64,000 nt of DNA from Cycas panzhihuaensis (Eukaryota > Cycadophyta): assembly GCA_023213395.1 (NCBI GenBank), contig CM041465.1, positions 111,545,741-111,609,740 on the forward strand, given 5' to 3'. Below the pieces are notes generated by a model, which had not been told where the DNA came from, made no database searches, and saw only the letters and a program-made list of their open reading frames with translations. Below, piece after piece: positions 22,108-33,228 of the stretch. The stretch's first letter is position 1, and each line of letters starts with the position of its first letter. Both the position numbers and the translations under genes were made by a program.

Positions 22108-22970
22108 GATTCATCGCCTAGGTGATGATTCTTACAAGGAGCGCCTTGAGGGGTCCACTTCGTTTGAGGTCCCATCTACCTCCTACAATTAGGTGGACAC
22201 TCCTCCTACTGACGTGGTTGAAGCCTTTAACAAGTGCTTTAGTATTGCTTGTCTTCAATCACATCCTAAATAGTTTGAAGACACTTTGTGTGGTGGGGCA
22301 CCTTCCTCATCTGCACATGTCCTATCATCTTTATTCGCATCTATACCTCCCACAATAAGTAACCCCTTTGTGCCTACACATCTGTCTCATTTGATCTTTA
22401 CATCTACCCTAGGGATGACCATTGTGCCTTCCACTTCTCATCGTGATCCTAACTCTTTGAGGCCCTCTCGCAATATGTCTTTCTCCTAGCTTGGTGTCAG
22501 CATACCTTTTCCTAGTCAAGCTAACATGCCACCTCCTAACATGGAACATGCATTCCCTAGTAGGCCTAGAGGTCCTACTAGCGTCTCTACTACTAGTCAT
22601 GTGGGATCCATCTGCACATGCACCTAAATCCAACCTAGTGGTCCTTCTCTTTACGTACCCCCAGGCTATACATCTCAGCGTTAGGGGCATGCTAAAGGGA
22701 ACCACATTATAGTTTATGGGGTAGACCCTTTACATATATATGGGGTCGTTCCACCTACGTGCGGCCCATATAGATAAAATCCGGTCCCTCACCCCTTATT
22801 TCCACCTTCTTGTGAAGCTTCTTATGCCATGCCTTTGCAAGGAAACCTAACTTCCTTTCATGGTGCTTATCCTCAAGTCCCTTTCCAATAAGGGGCATTT
22901 CCTCAAGGAGGGATGGGCCCTTTCCCCCCATCCATCCCTTATTTATTTCCTTCCACATCCTTTGCTGATC

Positions 22971-23580
22971 CTATGATCCAAGCGAGGGCACGTCCCTTTA
23001 TGGATTATATATCGACACCATTTTCTATCGAGGTATTAAGAACCAACTTACTGCCTCATCCCCCCTAAGTTCTTAAGTTCGATGGAACTTCATCACAAGA
23101 CCTAGTAGAGCACGTCTGTAGTTTTTCTATGGCGTGCATAGACTACTGGGCCTATGATCATATATTGATGAAACTATTTCCATGATTCCTACAAGGTGAT
23201 GCCCTTAAATGGTTCTATCGCCTACCTGCCCATTCCATCTTCTCATTCCAGTAGCTTGTGGATGAGTTCATCAACTATTTTGATGCGGTTCGTCCATTTG
23301 AGAGTGGAATGAAATCTCTTCTCTGGCTCAAGCAAGGTCATGATGAGATGAATCGTGACTTTGTGCAGAGATTCCATGACCTCCTCTATTCCAATAAGGT
23401 TACTTTGCCTGAGGAATTGAAGAGGGATATTTTTGTTAATGTACTATGCCCTGAAATCCATGTGGAAGTCCATAAGATGGGGGCAACCACATGCAATTCT
23501 ACCATCACGAAGTGCTCAACACTTGAAGCTATTGAGATCTAGGTTGGACTCAAGAAGCCCCTTAAGCCCTCATAATGATG
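22971..23580 (+). pseudogene. Gypsy G1 gag core
   Basis: The frame holds ARARPFMDY, the KFDGTSSQDLVEHV start of the Retrotrans_gag domain, ACIDYWAYDHILMKLFP and ALKWFYRLPAHSI. It continues through the long open stretch at 23258-23542 (INYFDAVRPFESG, LKQGHDEMNRDF, LPEELKRDIFVNVL). Capsid formation is the family role. Stops at 23066, 23183 and 23252 mark decay. The last is TAG where G2 has CAA. Confidence 0.85.
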
Positions 23581-23839
23581 TGAGGCACCTCCCCCAACCA
23601 AAGAAACTAAACCACAACAATCTACTAGGTCTTCTTCTCACCCATCCAAGAAGACCCCAGACCCACTTACCTCTGCTATACGTTCATTTGAATGTACGAT
23701 GAAGGAACTTAAACTTCAAGCTCCCTCGTCACTTACATCCAATAAATAAATTCAACAAGCTTCTCAAGCTACTCCTCCCAAGGACAGCAACACCCAGTCC
23801 TCTCAAGCAAGGAAAATTGATTCTTTGCTTTAGAAGAAG

Positions 23840-23884
23840 TGGTGCTCCATTCATAGAGAATGTTTCCATGACGATTCACATTGT
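23840..23884 (+). pseudogene. Gypsy G1 gag zinc finger, C-x2-H-x4-H-x4-C
   Basis: The text WCSIHRECFHDDSHC has ligands C, H, H and C at the spacing typical of plant Gypsy gag (as in YCEYHRDHGHxTxxC-type fingers). It binds nucleic acid in the family. G2 (38009-38053) has lost the first Cys to Phe, while this copy keeps all four. Confidence 0.7.
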
Positions 23885-24599
23885 CAGGTCCAACATCCTA
23901 GGGATATCCCACAACGTGACTCATCTTCCAAACGGGCCTCAAAGCCCAACCTTAACCAACTATTCTATAGAGATCTGTTCCCCAAACATGGGGAGTATGA
24001 TCGTAACTCTCAACTAAAGAACAACTAGAACTAGGGAAGATCCCTAAATCCCTTTCCTTCACACGGTAAGGGGAAGGGCATGCGAGGTTCATTATCTTCC
24101 TCGTGTTCCCCAGACCATCGTACCCCTTCACCTTCGCGGTCTTGGAATAAGGGAAAGAAGGTGATCCAGATGTTTGAGGCCACCCCTTTATATGCCTTGG
24201 CTCGGTCTCAAGCTGTAAAGAGGCAGTTGGTACCTCTTCATCCATTCCACATCCCAATTCTCTTCTGGAAAGCTCCTTTTCAGAAGTCCCTTTACTTCCC
24301 AAGATTGTTCTCGTTCATCTAGGTCGCTATGATTTTAGGAGAGCCCTTCCTCAACCTATGGTAAAAGGGAAGGCCTTTTCTATTGTCGATGAGCTTTGTA
24401 CCATGGCCATTAGGATGTTTATTATGGACTCTTGAGAAGTTGTCTTAAGCAACAGACACTCCTTTTGGAAGCTTTAGGATTGGGTGACGTGCCCATTCAC
24501 ACTTTAGGTGTTGCCCAAGATCATGAACCCATTATTTCCTTCGATCCTAAAGACCATCCTCCTGCTTGTAAAAGGGAGCGCCAGTGGAACTTCCCTTTC

Positions 24600-24935
24600 A
24601 CCATTACTATCAACACACCTGATTGCACTTTGTGAAGGACCATTGTCGACAACGGTTCTTTCGTTAATTCCATGCTCTTGCGCGTTATGCAAGAGCTTGG
24701 TATTTCTTCCTTGGAACCTATTCCATGGCGATGCCAAGGCTACGATGGTAGTGAGAAGACTCCTTTAGGATCTATTTGGGTCCCTCTCACTCTGGAGGAT
24801 AAGACCATTCTTGTCGACATTATAGTCCTCAACGTAGATGTTGACTATAATCTTCTTTTGGGTTGACCATTGCTTGATCAGATGGGAGCCGTGTGTTCAA
24901 CCCGCTGGGGGCAACTCAAGTTCATCCATGATGGG
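24600..24935 (+). pseudogene. Gypsy G1 aspartic protease
   Basis: The active-site segment reads IVDNGSFVNSM (near 24640-24672), with D-N-G-S in place of the common D-S/T-G-S/A. It is followed by LPLTLEDKTILVDIIVL-like text and DVDYNLLLG, the usual flap and C-terminal motif of plant Gypsy proteases. The enzyme cleaves the polyprotein in the particle. A stop follows LLLG (TGA for an expected CGA Arg). The open stretch 24672-24866 covers most of the domain. Confidence 0.75.
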
Positions 24936-24995
24936 TGAATGAGGGTTGTTTCCCATGAATGCCCATTTGTTAAACAATCTCACTAAACCAACCAA

Positions 24996-25640
24996 GTGAG
25001 CCATGATCGTGTGAAGGAGGACAAAGGTCCTTCTACTCATAAGCTAACTCATGCCTCAGCTTGTTCTATTAGCATTCCCGATTCGTCTCATCACGAAGGA
25101 GATCCTGCATCCTCTTCCTTGATCCTTAATTGTTTCACTTCTATTGGTGTCAAAAGCTATGGATACCTTGTCATGTTTAGCGACGATGAGTCCCACGATG
25201 AGGACGAGGACCTTCCTTACTCTGTTTCCTTCCTTCGCACTAGTAGAAGACACTTTCCTTATTCTAGGTGCCAACCTAGAACCCCTCTTGTTGGAGAGAC
25301 CAGTCATCCCCTTATGTCACATGTTATTACATGCATTGACCCACAAGTCCATGACTCTTCCTCTTCATCACCCCCCGTAGGTGATGATTTTGAGGAACTT
25401 CCTTTCGCCCCTTACGAGGGGCCCCTTCCCAACTCTTCCTTAGAGTCTTTTGGGGATGCTGGGTAGTCTACTGACCACCATAGTCCCATCACTCCTACTT
25501 CCTCTAGCACCTCATCTATTTGAAGTAAGGTCATCTATGGGGTGGATTACTTCGAAGATGATGAGGCTTTACTTGAGCACTTAGTAGGCTTTGCACCTAA
25601 CCTCCCTTTTGGACACCATAGGCTTGGCCACTAGAAGGTC
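24996..25640 (+). pseudogene. Gypsy G1 protease-RT linker
   Basis: An open stretch of 156 codons starts MSHDRVKEDK. It has an acidic patch (FSDDESHDEDED), an RTSRRHFPYSR basic stretch and Pro/Ser-rich text. It is conserved in G2 (39168-39626) and partly in G0 (1043-845). No catalytic motif is present. This is a spacer typical of very large Gypsy polyproteins. Confidence 0.65.
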
Positions 25641-25739
25641 TTAGTGATTGGGTCCACTCTTGCCAACCCAATCACATCTCCTGTTCCATCTCCTCCCATT
25701 GACCTTGCCCCCCTCCATTTCAAGGAGGGGAATTCCATG

Positions 25740-26640
25740 TTCATGGGGGTAACTCAGGACATAGTCCTCACCCTGAGTAAGGTCATTAAGGTGGGGGATG
25801 AATATTCTCTTGATGAGATAAGGGAATATTTCCTTTTGTTCCAGGAGTTTCGAGATGTTTTGACATGGTATTACTCTGGTATGAAGGGAATCGACCCCTC
25901 CATTGTCACCCACAACCTTACCACCATTCCTGGCACTCGCCCCATACGTCAGAAATAATGTCCTCTCTACCCTAAACTCTCAGCCATAATTAAGATGGAG
26001 GTTGAGAAACTTTTGGATGCAGGACTCATCACTTTGATCGACTACCCTAAATGGGTGTCCAACATTGTGCCTATTGCTAAAAAGAACGGGACCACCTGGA
26101 TATGTATTGACTTCCTTGATATTAACAATGCATGTCCTAAAGATAATTTCCCACTCCCTTTTATTGATCAAATCATTGATTGAACCGCTAGGTTTGAAGT
26201 CATGTCCTTGATGGATGACTTCTCCAATTACGACCAAATTCAAATCTCTCCTAAAGACCACCATAAGACGGCCTTTACCACCCCGTGGGGTACCTTTGCC
26301 TACAAGGTAATTCCCTTCGGACTAAAAAATTTAGGTACCACTTATTAAAGGGCAATGTATTTCATCTTCCACGACCTTATCAACAACACGTTAGAGGTCT
26401 TTATCGATGACATGATGGGTCTCTCATGTGTTAGAGCCCATCACCCTTCAGACTTGCAGGCCATCTTCATATGATGTCGTAAGTACCACGTAAGTCTTAA
26501 CCCACTCAAATATGTATTTACCGTTACTTCTGGGAAACTCCTTGGGTTCCTTGTGTCAAGGCAAGGAATTCAAATCGACCCTGATAAAGTTAAGGCGATC
26601 CTTAACATGTCACTACCTAGAACTCAATGACAGATCAAGT
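25740..26640 (+). pseudogene. Gypsy G1 reverse transcriptase
   Basis: The RT motifs come in order: KMEVEKLLDAGLI (25992), WVSNIVPIAKKNGT, ICIDFLDINNACPKDNFPLPFIDQIID, LMDDFSNYDQI, FTTPWGTFAYKVIPFGL, and the catalytic F-I-D-D at 26400-26411 with both aspartates present. GKLLGFLVSRQGI and the DPDKVKAI segment follow. The enzyme makes cDNA. Stops at 25956, 26181, 26346 and 26473 break the frame. The one at 26346 (TAA) is CAA in G2. Confidence 0.88.
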
Positions 26641-27240
26641 TGTTTATAGGTAGACTCAGTTTACTTAGGTGTTTCTTAGAAAACTTTGCCATGAATGCCA
26701 AACCCCTTACCAACCTATTAAAGAAGGGAGCTCCATTTGTTTGGTCGACTAAGGCCCAACAAGCCTTTGGAGGACTTAAGGAAACCCTTGTTTCCGCTAT
26801 GACATTGGTGCCCCCTTACTTTGATAGGCCTTTCATTCTCTACACCTTGGCGATCAATGAGTCCTTGGGAGCTATGCTGGGTCAGGAGGATGATTTGGGG
26901 GTCGAGAGAGCTATTTACTTCATCAGCCACACTCTCGTGGTAGCTAAACTCAACTACTCTCTAGCCAAGAAGGAATGTCTCTCCTTGGTTTACACAACTA
27001 AGAAGTTTAGGCACTACTTGCTTAGAAATACTACCAAGGTGATCATTTAATTTGATCCCTTGCGTTATTTACTCACCCGTTCTAACCTGACAAGTAGGGC
27101 TGGTCATTAGGCTATCCTCCTTTAGGAATCTGATCTCCATATCATCAACAAGAAATCAAAGAAGGGGATGGTAGTGGCAGAACAGCTTGCAGATGCCCCT
27201 ATCCCTAACGCTTTCGATGCTCCCATTGACGACTCTCTTC
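26641..27240 (+). pseudogene. Gypsy G1 RNase H (first)
   Basis: An open frame of 136 codons runs from RT connection text (FLENFAMNAKPLTNLLKK, PFVWSTKAQQAFGGLKE) into the Gypsy-type RNase H: RPFILYTLAINESLGAMLGQED, AIYFISHTL, NYSLAKKECLSLVYTTKKFRHYLL. It degrades the RNA strand during cDNA synthesis. The stop at 27048-27050 is TAA where G2 has CAA (41208-41210). Further text up to LADAP is the domain tail. The first catalytic Asp (expected near YTLAINE) seems lost. Confidence 0.82.
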
Positions 27241-27399
27241 CTGATGAGTCTATCTTAACCATTCAGGGCACTCCTTCCCATCCACTCATTGATAGTGAGT
27301 GTTATACTGACATTGTGCAATACCTTACTCGGTAGTAGTACTGTTGAGAAGCTAGTAACAAGGTTAGGTCTCGTATTCAGACCACCGTAAAGTAATACT

Positions 27400-28544
27400 T
27401 CCTTATGGATGAAGTATTGTACAAGAGATGTTTTGATGGGATCCTCCTCCATTGCGTCACTCCTGACGAAGCAGACTAGATACTTCGCGAATGCCACCAC
27501 GGCATTTATTAGGGCCACTTTAGAGGCCAATCCATGGCCTAGAGGATCCTTCGTATGGGCTACTATTAGCTGTCCCTCTTCAAGGACACCCATGCCTATG
27601 CCTTGAGATGTCGGTGATGCCAAGAGCATGCTAATATTTCCCACGTACCTTCTGAAGCTCTTCATCCTATTATATCTCCATGGCCCTTCACTTAATAGGG
27701 TTTAGATCTCATCAGGGCCATATCACTGCCCTCTTTGTCGTAACACAAGTTCATCTTGACTGCCACAGAGTACTTCATAAAATGGGCAGAAGTCATTCCT
27801 CTGATCACTACCCCTGGTAAGATGATAGCTACTTTCATCTATCAACATATCATTTACCGCTTTAGGATTCTTAATGTCTTAATTAAAGATAACAGAACCC
27901 CTTTTCATAATAAGGAGATGGATGATCTTTGTGAGAAATTTAAGATCTATTAGAAAACCTCCTCTTCTTACCACCTCTAGGCAAATGCTTAGGTTGAATC
28001 ATTCAACAAAACTCTTATCAGTATCTTAAAGAAAACTGTTGATCAATCTCAGAGAGACTGGCATCTCTAGCTCCCTTCTGCCCTATGGGCTTATCGTACC
28101 TCTATCCATGTTGTTATGGGAATAACTCCATTCTTCCTAGTTTACAGGACCAAGGCGGTACTCTGATTTGAAGTGGAGATCCCTTCTCTATGAGTTTCTC
28201 TTCGAGGCCTTATCAATGAGGAGTCTATCCATCAGGCTCACCTCTTAGACCTCGAGGCCTTGGATGAGAGACACCTAACCGCTTACCAGGCTAACCTCGC
28301 ATCTAAAGCCTGCTCGCAAAGGACCTATGATAAACACCTTTGTTCTCATCCTTTATATCCTGGGGACCATGTCCTCAAGCTGGAACATCTTCATGACCGC
28401 TTGACTAAATTCAAACCCAAATGGGTCAATCCCTTTGTCGTTCTCGAGAGTCTTGATAATGGTGCCTATGGGATCATCACCCTAGAGGGTCTTGAGTTTG
28501 AGAAAGTCATTAACGAGAAATTCCTCAACAAATTCTACACATGA
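27400..28544 (+). pseudogene. Gypsy G1 integrase
   Basis: The N-terminal H2C2 zinc domain appears as ECHHG...GHF...C-x2-H (about 27480-27640), with the second Cys altered. The core has GLDLI (27702), the open stretch FIKWAEVIPL...IYQHIIY, DNRTPFHNKEMDDLCEKF (near 27885) with the second Asp, and VESFNKTL (near 27990) with the Glu. An open C-terminal stretch (28260-28544) ends FLNKFYT with a stop at the same site as G2. Integrase inserts the element. No chromodomain is evident. Stops are numerous in the zinc and core domains. Confidence 0.85.
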
Positions 28545-28573
28545 TTTCTTCATTATCTCTTCCACACTCTAAA

Positions 28574-28850
28574 ATGAGTCTAAACTACCATCCTAAGCTC
28601 GTTGCCATTCCTCCTAGCCACAAGCAGAATGACGCCTTAGGGTGGCCCTCTCGTTCCTTTTTGGTTCCTCCCGTAGAACCCTTGTTCCCTTTCTTCCAGG
28701 AACCTTGTTCTCTTATTTAGGCAATGCCCCCAACTGGGATGATGCTCTGAAGTGTCGTCACTCCCCTCCTATTGGCATTTCCTTTACATACCTTGCTATG
28801 CTCCCGTGTGGACATGTGTGCCGCCCTATCTCCTAGCCTCACATATATCT
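28574..28850 (+). pseudogene. Small Pro-rich conserved frame after G1 integrase
   Basis: Starting 29 bases after the integrase stop, a frame beginning MSLNYHPKLVAIPPSH is Pro/Phe-rich (FLVPPVEPLFPF). G2 has the same frame (42733-42930), also from an ATG, with most residues unchanged. It could be a small ORF or a former C-terminal extension of Pol. I recognise no family. Confidence 0.4.
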
Positions 28851-29282
28851 ATCACCACTGCTCATGGTGATCGTAAGTGTTTCTTCTAGGAATATGGCCC
28901 TACATGAAAGGAAATGTATATAGCTCAAACAAATATCATAACACAAAAATCATATAATAATCAACTTAAAATACCATCGACCATACCCTTGTGCATCCAT
29001 GCACCCTCATACACATACATAAATACAAACATGTAAACATAAACATGCATATCATCCACCACATATTATGATACACATCATCATTTATCAAATGGGGTTA
29101 TCAATTACCCCGTCTATATACATAAAAATAATCCTCATGTGTCATAGCATACAAATGGTATGGTACATCATCCATAGGAAGCCAGAGTCCTTGTAGGGAG
29201 GGTACAATTATGTGACTATATATGGTGACTCCCTGGAGGTCCATGCTTGTCCCTGTCTAAAATAAAACCCCTATATACTACT
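28851..29282. other. G1 spacer between pol and antisense gene
   Basis: This is non-coding and AT-rich, with many CATACA- and ACATAAACA-like words (28970-29060). It is repeated in G2 at 43000-43440. It could hold the 3' ends of both convergent transcription units; no clear poly(A) signal was identified. Confidence 0.4.
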
Positions 29283-31174
29283 CTAAGACTGTCCCACCCC
29301 TGGGATGTTATATCCTAGCTGATGTGATCCCTCTCCTAGGGATCACATTCCTCCTAGACTCCTCCTCAGTCTCCAGGAGCCCCCTGCCTCACTCCCCTTA
29401 TCTCATGGCCTCCTTGGGGTTATCGTCACTATGTGGGTATGTGTCCTACTCCGTGTTGACCTCAATGCCACCTCATCCACCAATCAATCGTATCAGGCTT
29501 GGATATGATCTCGATCACTCTCCACACTGCAGAGCCTCTCCTCCATCCCCCAGAGAGACTCCTCCATCACAGTTAGTTAGATGAAGCTCTCTGCATCCCC
29601 TCCAGCTCCTCCCTGAGCCTCTAGTGACTCTATAGATCATCCCTCTATGCTCGGGTCATATTTAGCTCAGCCTGTAGATATCCCGTGCGTGCCTCATGCT
29701 CTTGGGACTCTACAATCCATACGTCTCTCACCCTCACTAACATGACAAATGCTTCCATATGGGTGCCAACTGATATAGGCTTGTCACCTGCCTGGATGGG
29801 AGGTTGCCCCTCTACGTAGGCCCGGGGGAATATTTCTCAGACTACCACCTCCACCAGTCTCTAGATATCTGCTATACCTGCAATCCAACATATCATATAT
29901 CATTACGTGTGCATATGCATGCTAAATCAAAACCAAAACTATATATATATATATACATCTGGCAATTAAATGATGACAGAAGAAGATCATATCTCACTTG
30001 GTGCGACCGCCAGCTCCTTGACTCGCGTGACTGCCTCTGCCCCAGGCACTCCACCAGCTGCGGGTACCTCCTTCTCCTTAAGTACCTCCTCGGCCACTGC
30101 CTCAGCTACTGGGGCATCTGTCCTCTCCTCAGTTGGTGCAGCTGTCTCTCTGGATCTCCTGATGATCTGCAACCTACAAGCTCCTGTCACTGGGCCCCTA
30201 CTCACCTCTGTAACTCTTGAGGGGCCTGCCTCTCCTCCCATAGTCCCTGATGGACCTGCCTCTCCTACAGCTCGTGATGGGCCAACCCCATCACCTCCAT
30301 CATCATCTCTTGGGGGTACTCTTGCCCCACCTGCCTCATCATCACTGTCCCACCTCACCACTTTGTATGGGTCTACTATATAGTCTGTTATAGTGAGGAG
30401 GTCTAGTGATGTAACCTCCACTGAGCAATGGACATGAGCTTGGTCCTCAGTCCCCATGAATCTAGTCTGCCATCAATGTACCATTGGGGCCCACTCTGAG
30501 ATGGGATGTGGTCCCACTATTGGCACCATTACTCCAAAGTGGTCGAAAAACTAGCACTGTAATAGGGTGTTATACGATAGGCCACCCTTCCCTGCTACTC
30601 GAATAGCGTCCAGCTCTGCAACGAGGTTCTCCACTATGAGGGTAGCCCAGTCCAACCTCTCTCCTACCTCACATCTACATATCGCATCCATCCAGCTGCC
30701 TGATATATCCTTATAGTTCTATTTCTAGGATATCCAGAATAGAATGCACAATATAATCAACTCCCTCACACGAGGAATCCTTGACATCACCATGCTCTCG
30801 AGAGGTATCCCTCACCTCTCCTACCTGTCTGAGCCTATGAAGAAAGTAGCGGCCTCCCTATGTACTACCTTATTATTGGGTAGTGCTCCTAGTGTTGTTG
30901 GCCTCCATGTCGCTGGCACCCCCAATATCCTCCTGATGTCACCCAATGTCATTGATACGTCCTCTACTTGGGGTAGATGGAAGACATACCTTTGTCTATC
31001 CCAATGGGATACTATATCTACTAATAGCCTCTGATCTGATGTGTACTGAGGAGTCCTTATGACCTTCAGCAGGCTACACCTCACTAAGATCTGCCTATCC
31101 TTGAGAGTCATCATCTCGATGAAACTCAGCATGGCCATACCTATATTCTCGCAGTTCTCTACCATGATCACTAC
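29283..31174 (-). pseudogene. Antisense plant-mobile-domain-like gene in G1
   Basis: Minus-strand gene inside the Gypsy element. Exon 2 (31174-29998) reads VENCENIGMAMLSFIEMM, then HWDRQRYVFHLPQVEDVSMTLGDIRRILGVPA. That pattern (TFHLP...T-L-x-D-I/V-x-x-L-G-x-P) is characteristic of plant mobile domain (aminotransferase-like) proteins. It is followed by a long Gly/Pro/Glu/Ala-rich acidic region. An intron (29997-29878) with GT..AG ends leads to exon 3 (29877-29283), whose C-terminal tail resembles a coiled coil in G2. A further acceptor (TTTTGCAG) precedes exon 2, so an upstream exon is expected but not identified. Few stops interrupt it. The family tentatively acts in nuclear silencing or gene expression; here the role is unknown. 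Confidence 0.7.
29878..29997 (-). other. Intron of antisense gene, G1
   Basis: This 120-bp intron on the minus strand begins GTGAGATATG and ends GGATTGCAG. It is AT-rich and includes a short (TA)n run at 29940-29955. The corresponding intron of G2 is 44195-44082, with the same borders. Confidence 0.65.
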
Positions 31175-32381
31175 CTGCAAAATACTGTAAAATAAGTCAA
31201 ACCCTAACTCAGACTCATCCCCGCTTCCTCTAGATTATCTCTCGGCCTCATTCAGTCGAGATTCAGGGACCCCCGAGCCCCCATATTTATTTCTTCATCA
31301 ACTCTGCCTTCACACTATGCCAAACTTTGTAATACCTAGAGTTTATCCTAGGTCCCATGGCAATCAGGGCCCCGCAGCAAAGATCACAACATTGTAATCT
31401 TTGTCATGATGTGAATGTCACCCCCCTAAAAGGAGGGGTTTTTTGACTAAAAAACCTAAAAAGTTTTCAGAGTGGGCCACAACTAGGCCCACTGGGATCA
31501 GGGCTACCTAATACCTCGGTCTCACCTCTCTTTGGGTCCAGTTTGGACTCTTGGAGATCATTTTTCACCCATATGTGCCCCAAAAAAACTACATAAATTT
31601 AACAAAAAGTAATGAACTTCAAATCATGAGATGGGGTAGGGTTTCCATGATCCACTCGCTGGATCTGGTTGGGTTGTCACCATCTTATCATTCAGATCTC
31701 GATAGATGTCTCTCAGTCCCGATCCAATGACCGGATCTCCCTCTGCATGCCTCTAAAGTCAGGCCTTGCTCTGCTACGTAAGGAAAGGGCTCTGGATTCA
31801 TTTGTGAGCCTGGAAAAATGAATCCTATTTTTCATTAGTTTTCCTTATATAGGCAGGGGCCTCGACGGGCACTTTCTCAGTTTTCACTTCTGAGGTAACC
31901 CTTGAGACCATTTCTCATCCTCGATCATCATTGCCTTCTAGCCCTGTTTCTCGTTATGCTTCCATAGCCTCCATTCCACTCGTTCCTTCAGGTGCATTAA
32001 TGACACCTCACCGGTGTATTTTTTAAAGGGCCCTTGTGTCTCGTTTTGTATTCCACTCCTATGCATGCCCAAGTTTATACTTATTTTGTCATCCTGGACT
32101 CATTGTTGCAGCTCATTCCTGCTCCTAGGGTCTCCAAAGGAAATGCTCCCTCCATTTGGATTCATTCTATGCTTTCTTAAGGAACCTTCGGCATCCCAGG
32201 GTGCCCTTCTCACCGCCCACTCTCTGTCAGTGGTTGGATAGCCTGCTCCTATCCTTGGGTAGCCTCATTACTAGGTCCTCCTACCCTTCATGGCCATTAC
32301 TGCTTGCCATATGAGCCTCTTTTGCTTCAATTCTGACTTTATTGTACACTTTCTCTATCGAGACACTTTCTTTTCTCGTCC
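31175..32381. other. G1 region between antisense gene and second RNase H
   Basis: Minus-strand promoter and first-exon sequence of the antisense gene should lie here. I can point to a 26-bp palindrome (31378-31403) and a C-run/G-run hairpin (31419-31438). On the plus strand no frame is conserved with G2. The right half (31640-32380) is also present in G0. Confidence 0.45.
31378..31403. other. Conserved hairpin, G1 copy
   Basis: The 12-base arms CAAAGATCACAA and TTGTAATCTTTG flank a 2-base centre with one mismatch. The G2 counterpart (45612-45637) keeps the pairing with different bases. Confidence 0.55.
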
Positions 32382-32930
32382 ATGACTCTCTTCATCTTTA
32401 CTATCAGTGGAAGCTACGGTAATCCTATCCCCTCTGCTGCCGCATGGATTCTTCGTGACCCTTTCGGGCATGATTTTCTACACTCTAGAATCTTCCTCCC
32501 TGAGGCCACGAATAATGAAGTTGACTATACGACCGTTATCGAAGCCCTCACTGATGCACTCTACTTTTACCATGGATCTATTATTCTTGTCTGCGACTCC
32601 CAGGTGGTGGTGTCCCATCTCACCCAGATTTACTAAGTGCGATACCCACGCTTGAGGGCCCTTGCCTCAACTTCCAGGTCTCTAATGGATTGTTTCTAGT
32701 CTATCGACATTTGACACATCCCTTAGGCCCTCAACGCTGAGGCAAACAGCCTCATTTACCTCATCCTTGAGTGTCACCTTCCTCTTCTCGTTGACCACCC
32801 TTGAGACTTGTCTGGTCGTCATATTGCCCAAGTCTCAGGTCACCTTGCATTTTACTTCACGATCCATTCGTACCTCCAAAAGCTAGCCACTAATGAGGTT
32901 AAACTATAGCGACTATTAGGTTTGCTCACT
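32382..32930 (+). pseudogene. Gypsy G1 second RNase H domain
   Basis: The frame starts MTLFIFTISGSYGNPIPSA and follows the RNase H I fold. The first strand has GS-x-GNP (the first Asp is lost here but present in G2 as TDNGSRGN). Then come LPEATNNEVDYTTVIEAL with the Glu, ILVCDSQVVVSHL with the second Asp, and HIP-x-ALNAEANSLI, where the last acidic residue is expected. Extra RNase H domains of this archaeal-like type are known in Tat Gypsy elements. It lies 3.8 kb downstream of integrase, past the antisense gene. Stops at 32635, 32698 and 32710 interrupt it. Confidence 0.78.
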
Positions 32931-33218
32931 TACACTTTTCTCCTAATATCATCATGTAATTCCTTTTTGCACTCTTATAATGGGGGCAAACCCCTCATCC
33001 TTCTTAGCTTCCAGTCAATTCTTAGATGGTACATAGGTAGCCCCTATGTTGTCTTCACCCCTGTCCTCATATCCATGCATTCCACCATGACACTCACTGG
33101 CACCCTTGACTCTTATTGTGATCATGATTTATATACATACATACATATGTGCCATTGATAATTTTGTTGCTAGCATTCGCCATCGCACCATGCTTTCGAG
33201 CAGCGAGGCTTTACTGCC

Positions 33219-33228
33219 AAGGGGGCAG
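33219..33228 (+). other. Polypurine tract of G1
   Basis: AAGGGGGCAG directly precedes LTR2. The G2 counterpart is TAGGGGGCAG at 47446-47455. It is the primer for plus-strand synthesis. Confidence 0.75.

Noticed and set aside
29940-29956. (TA)n microsatellite as a functional element
   Set aside because: Only about eight units, within an intron, and much shorter in the sister copy; ordinary slippage.
29283-31174. Antisense gene taken as a host gene into which the elements inserted
   Set aside because: The same gene is at the same internal position of both Gypsy copies with similar flanks, so it is part of the element.
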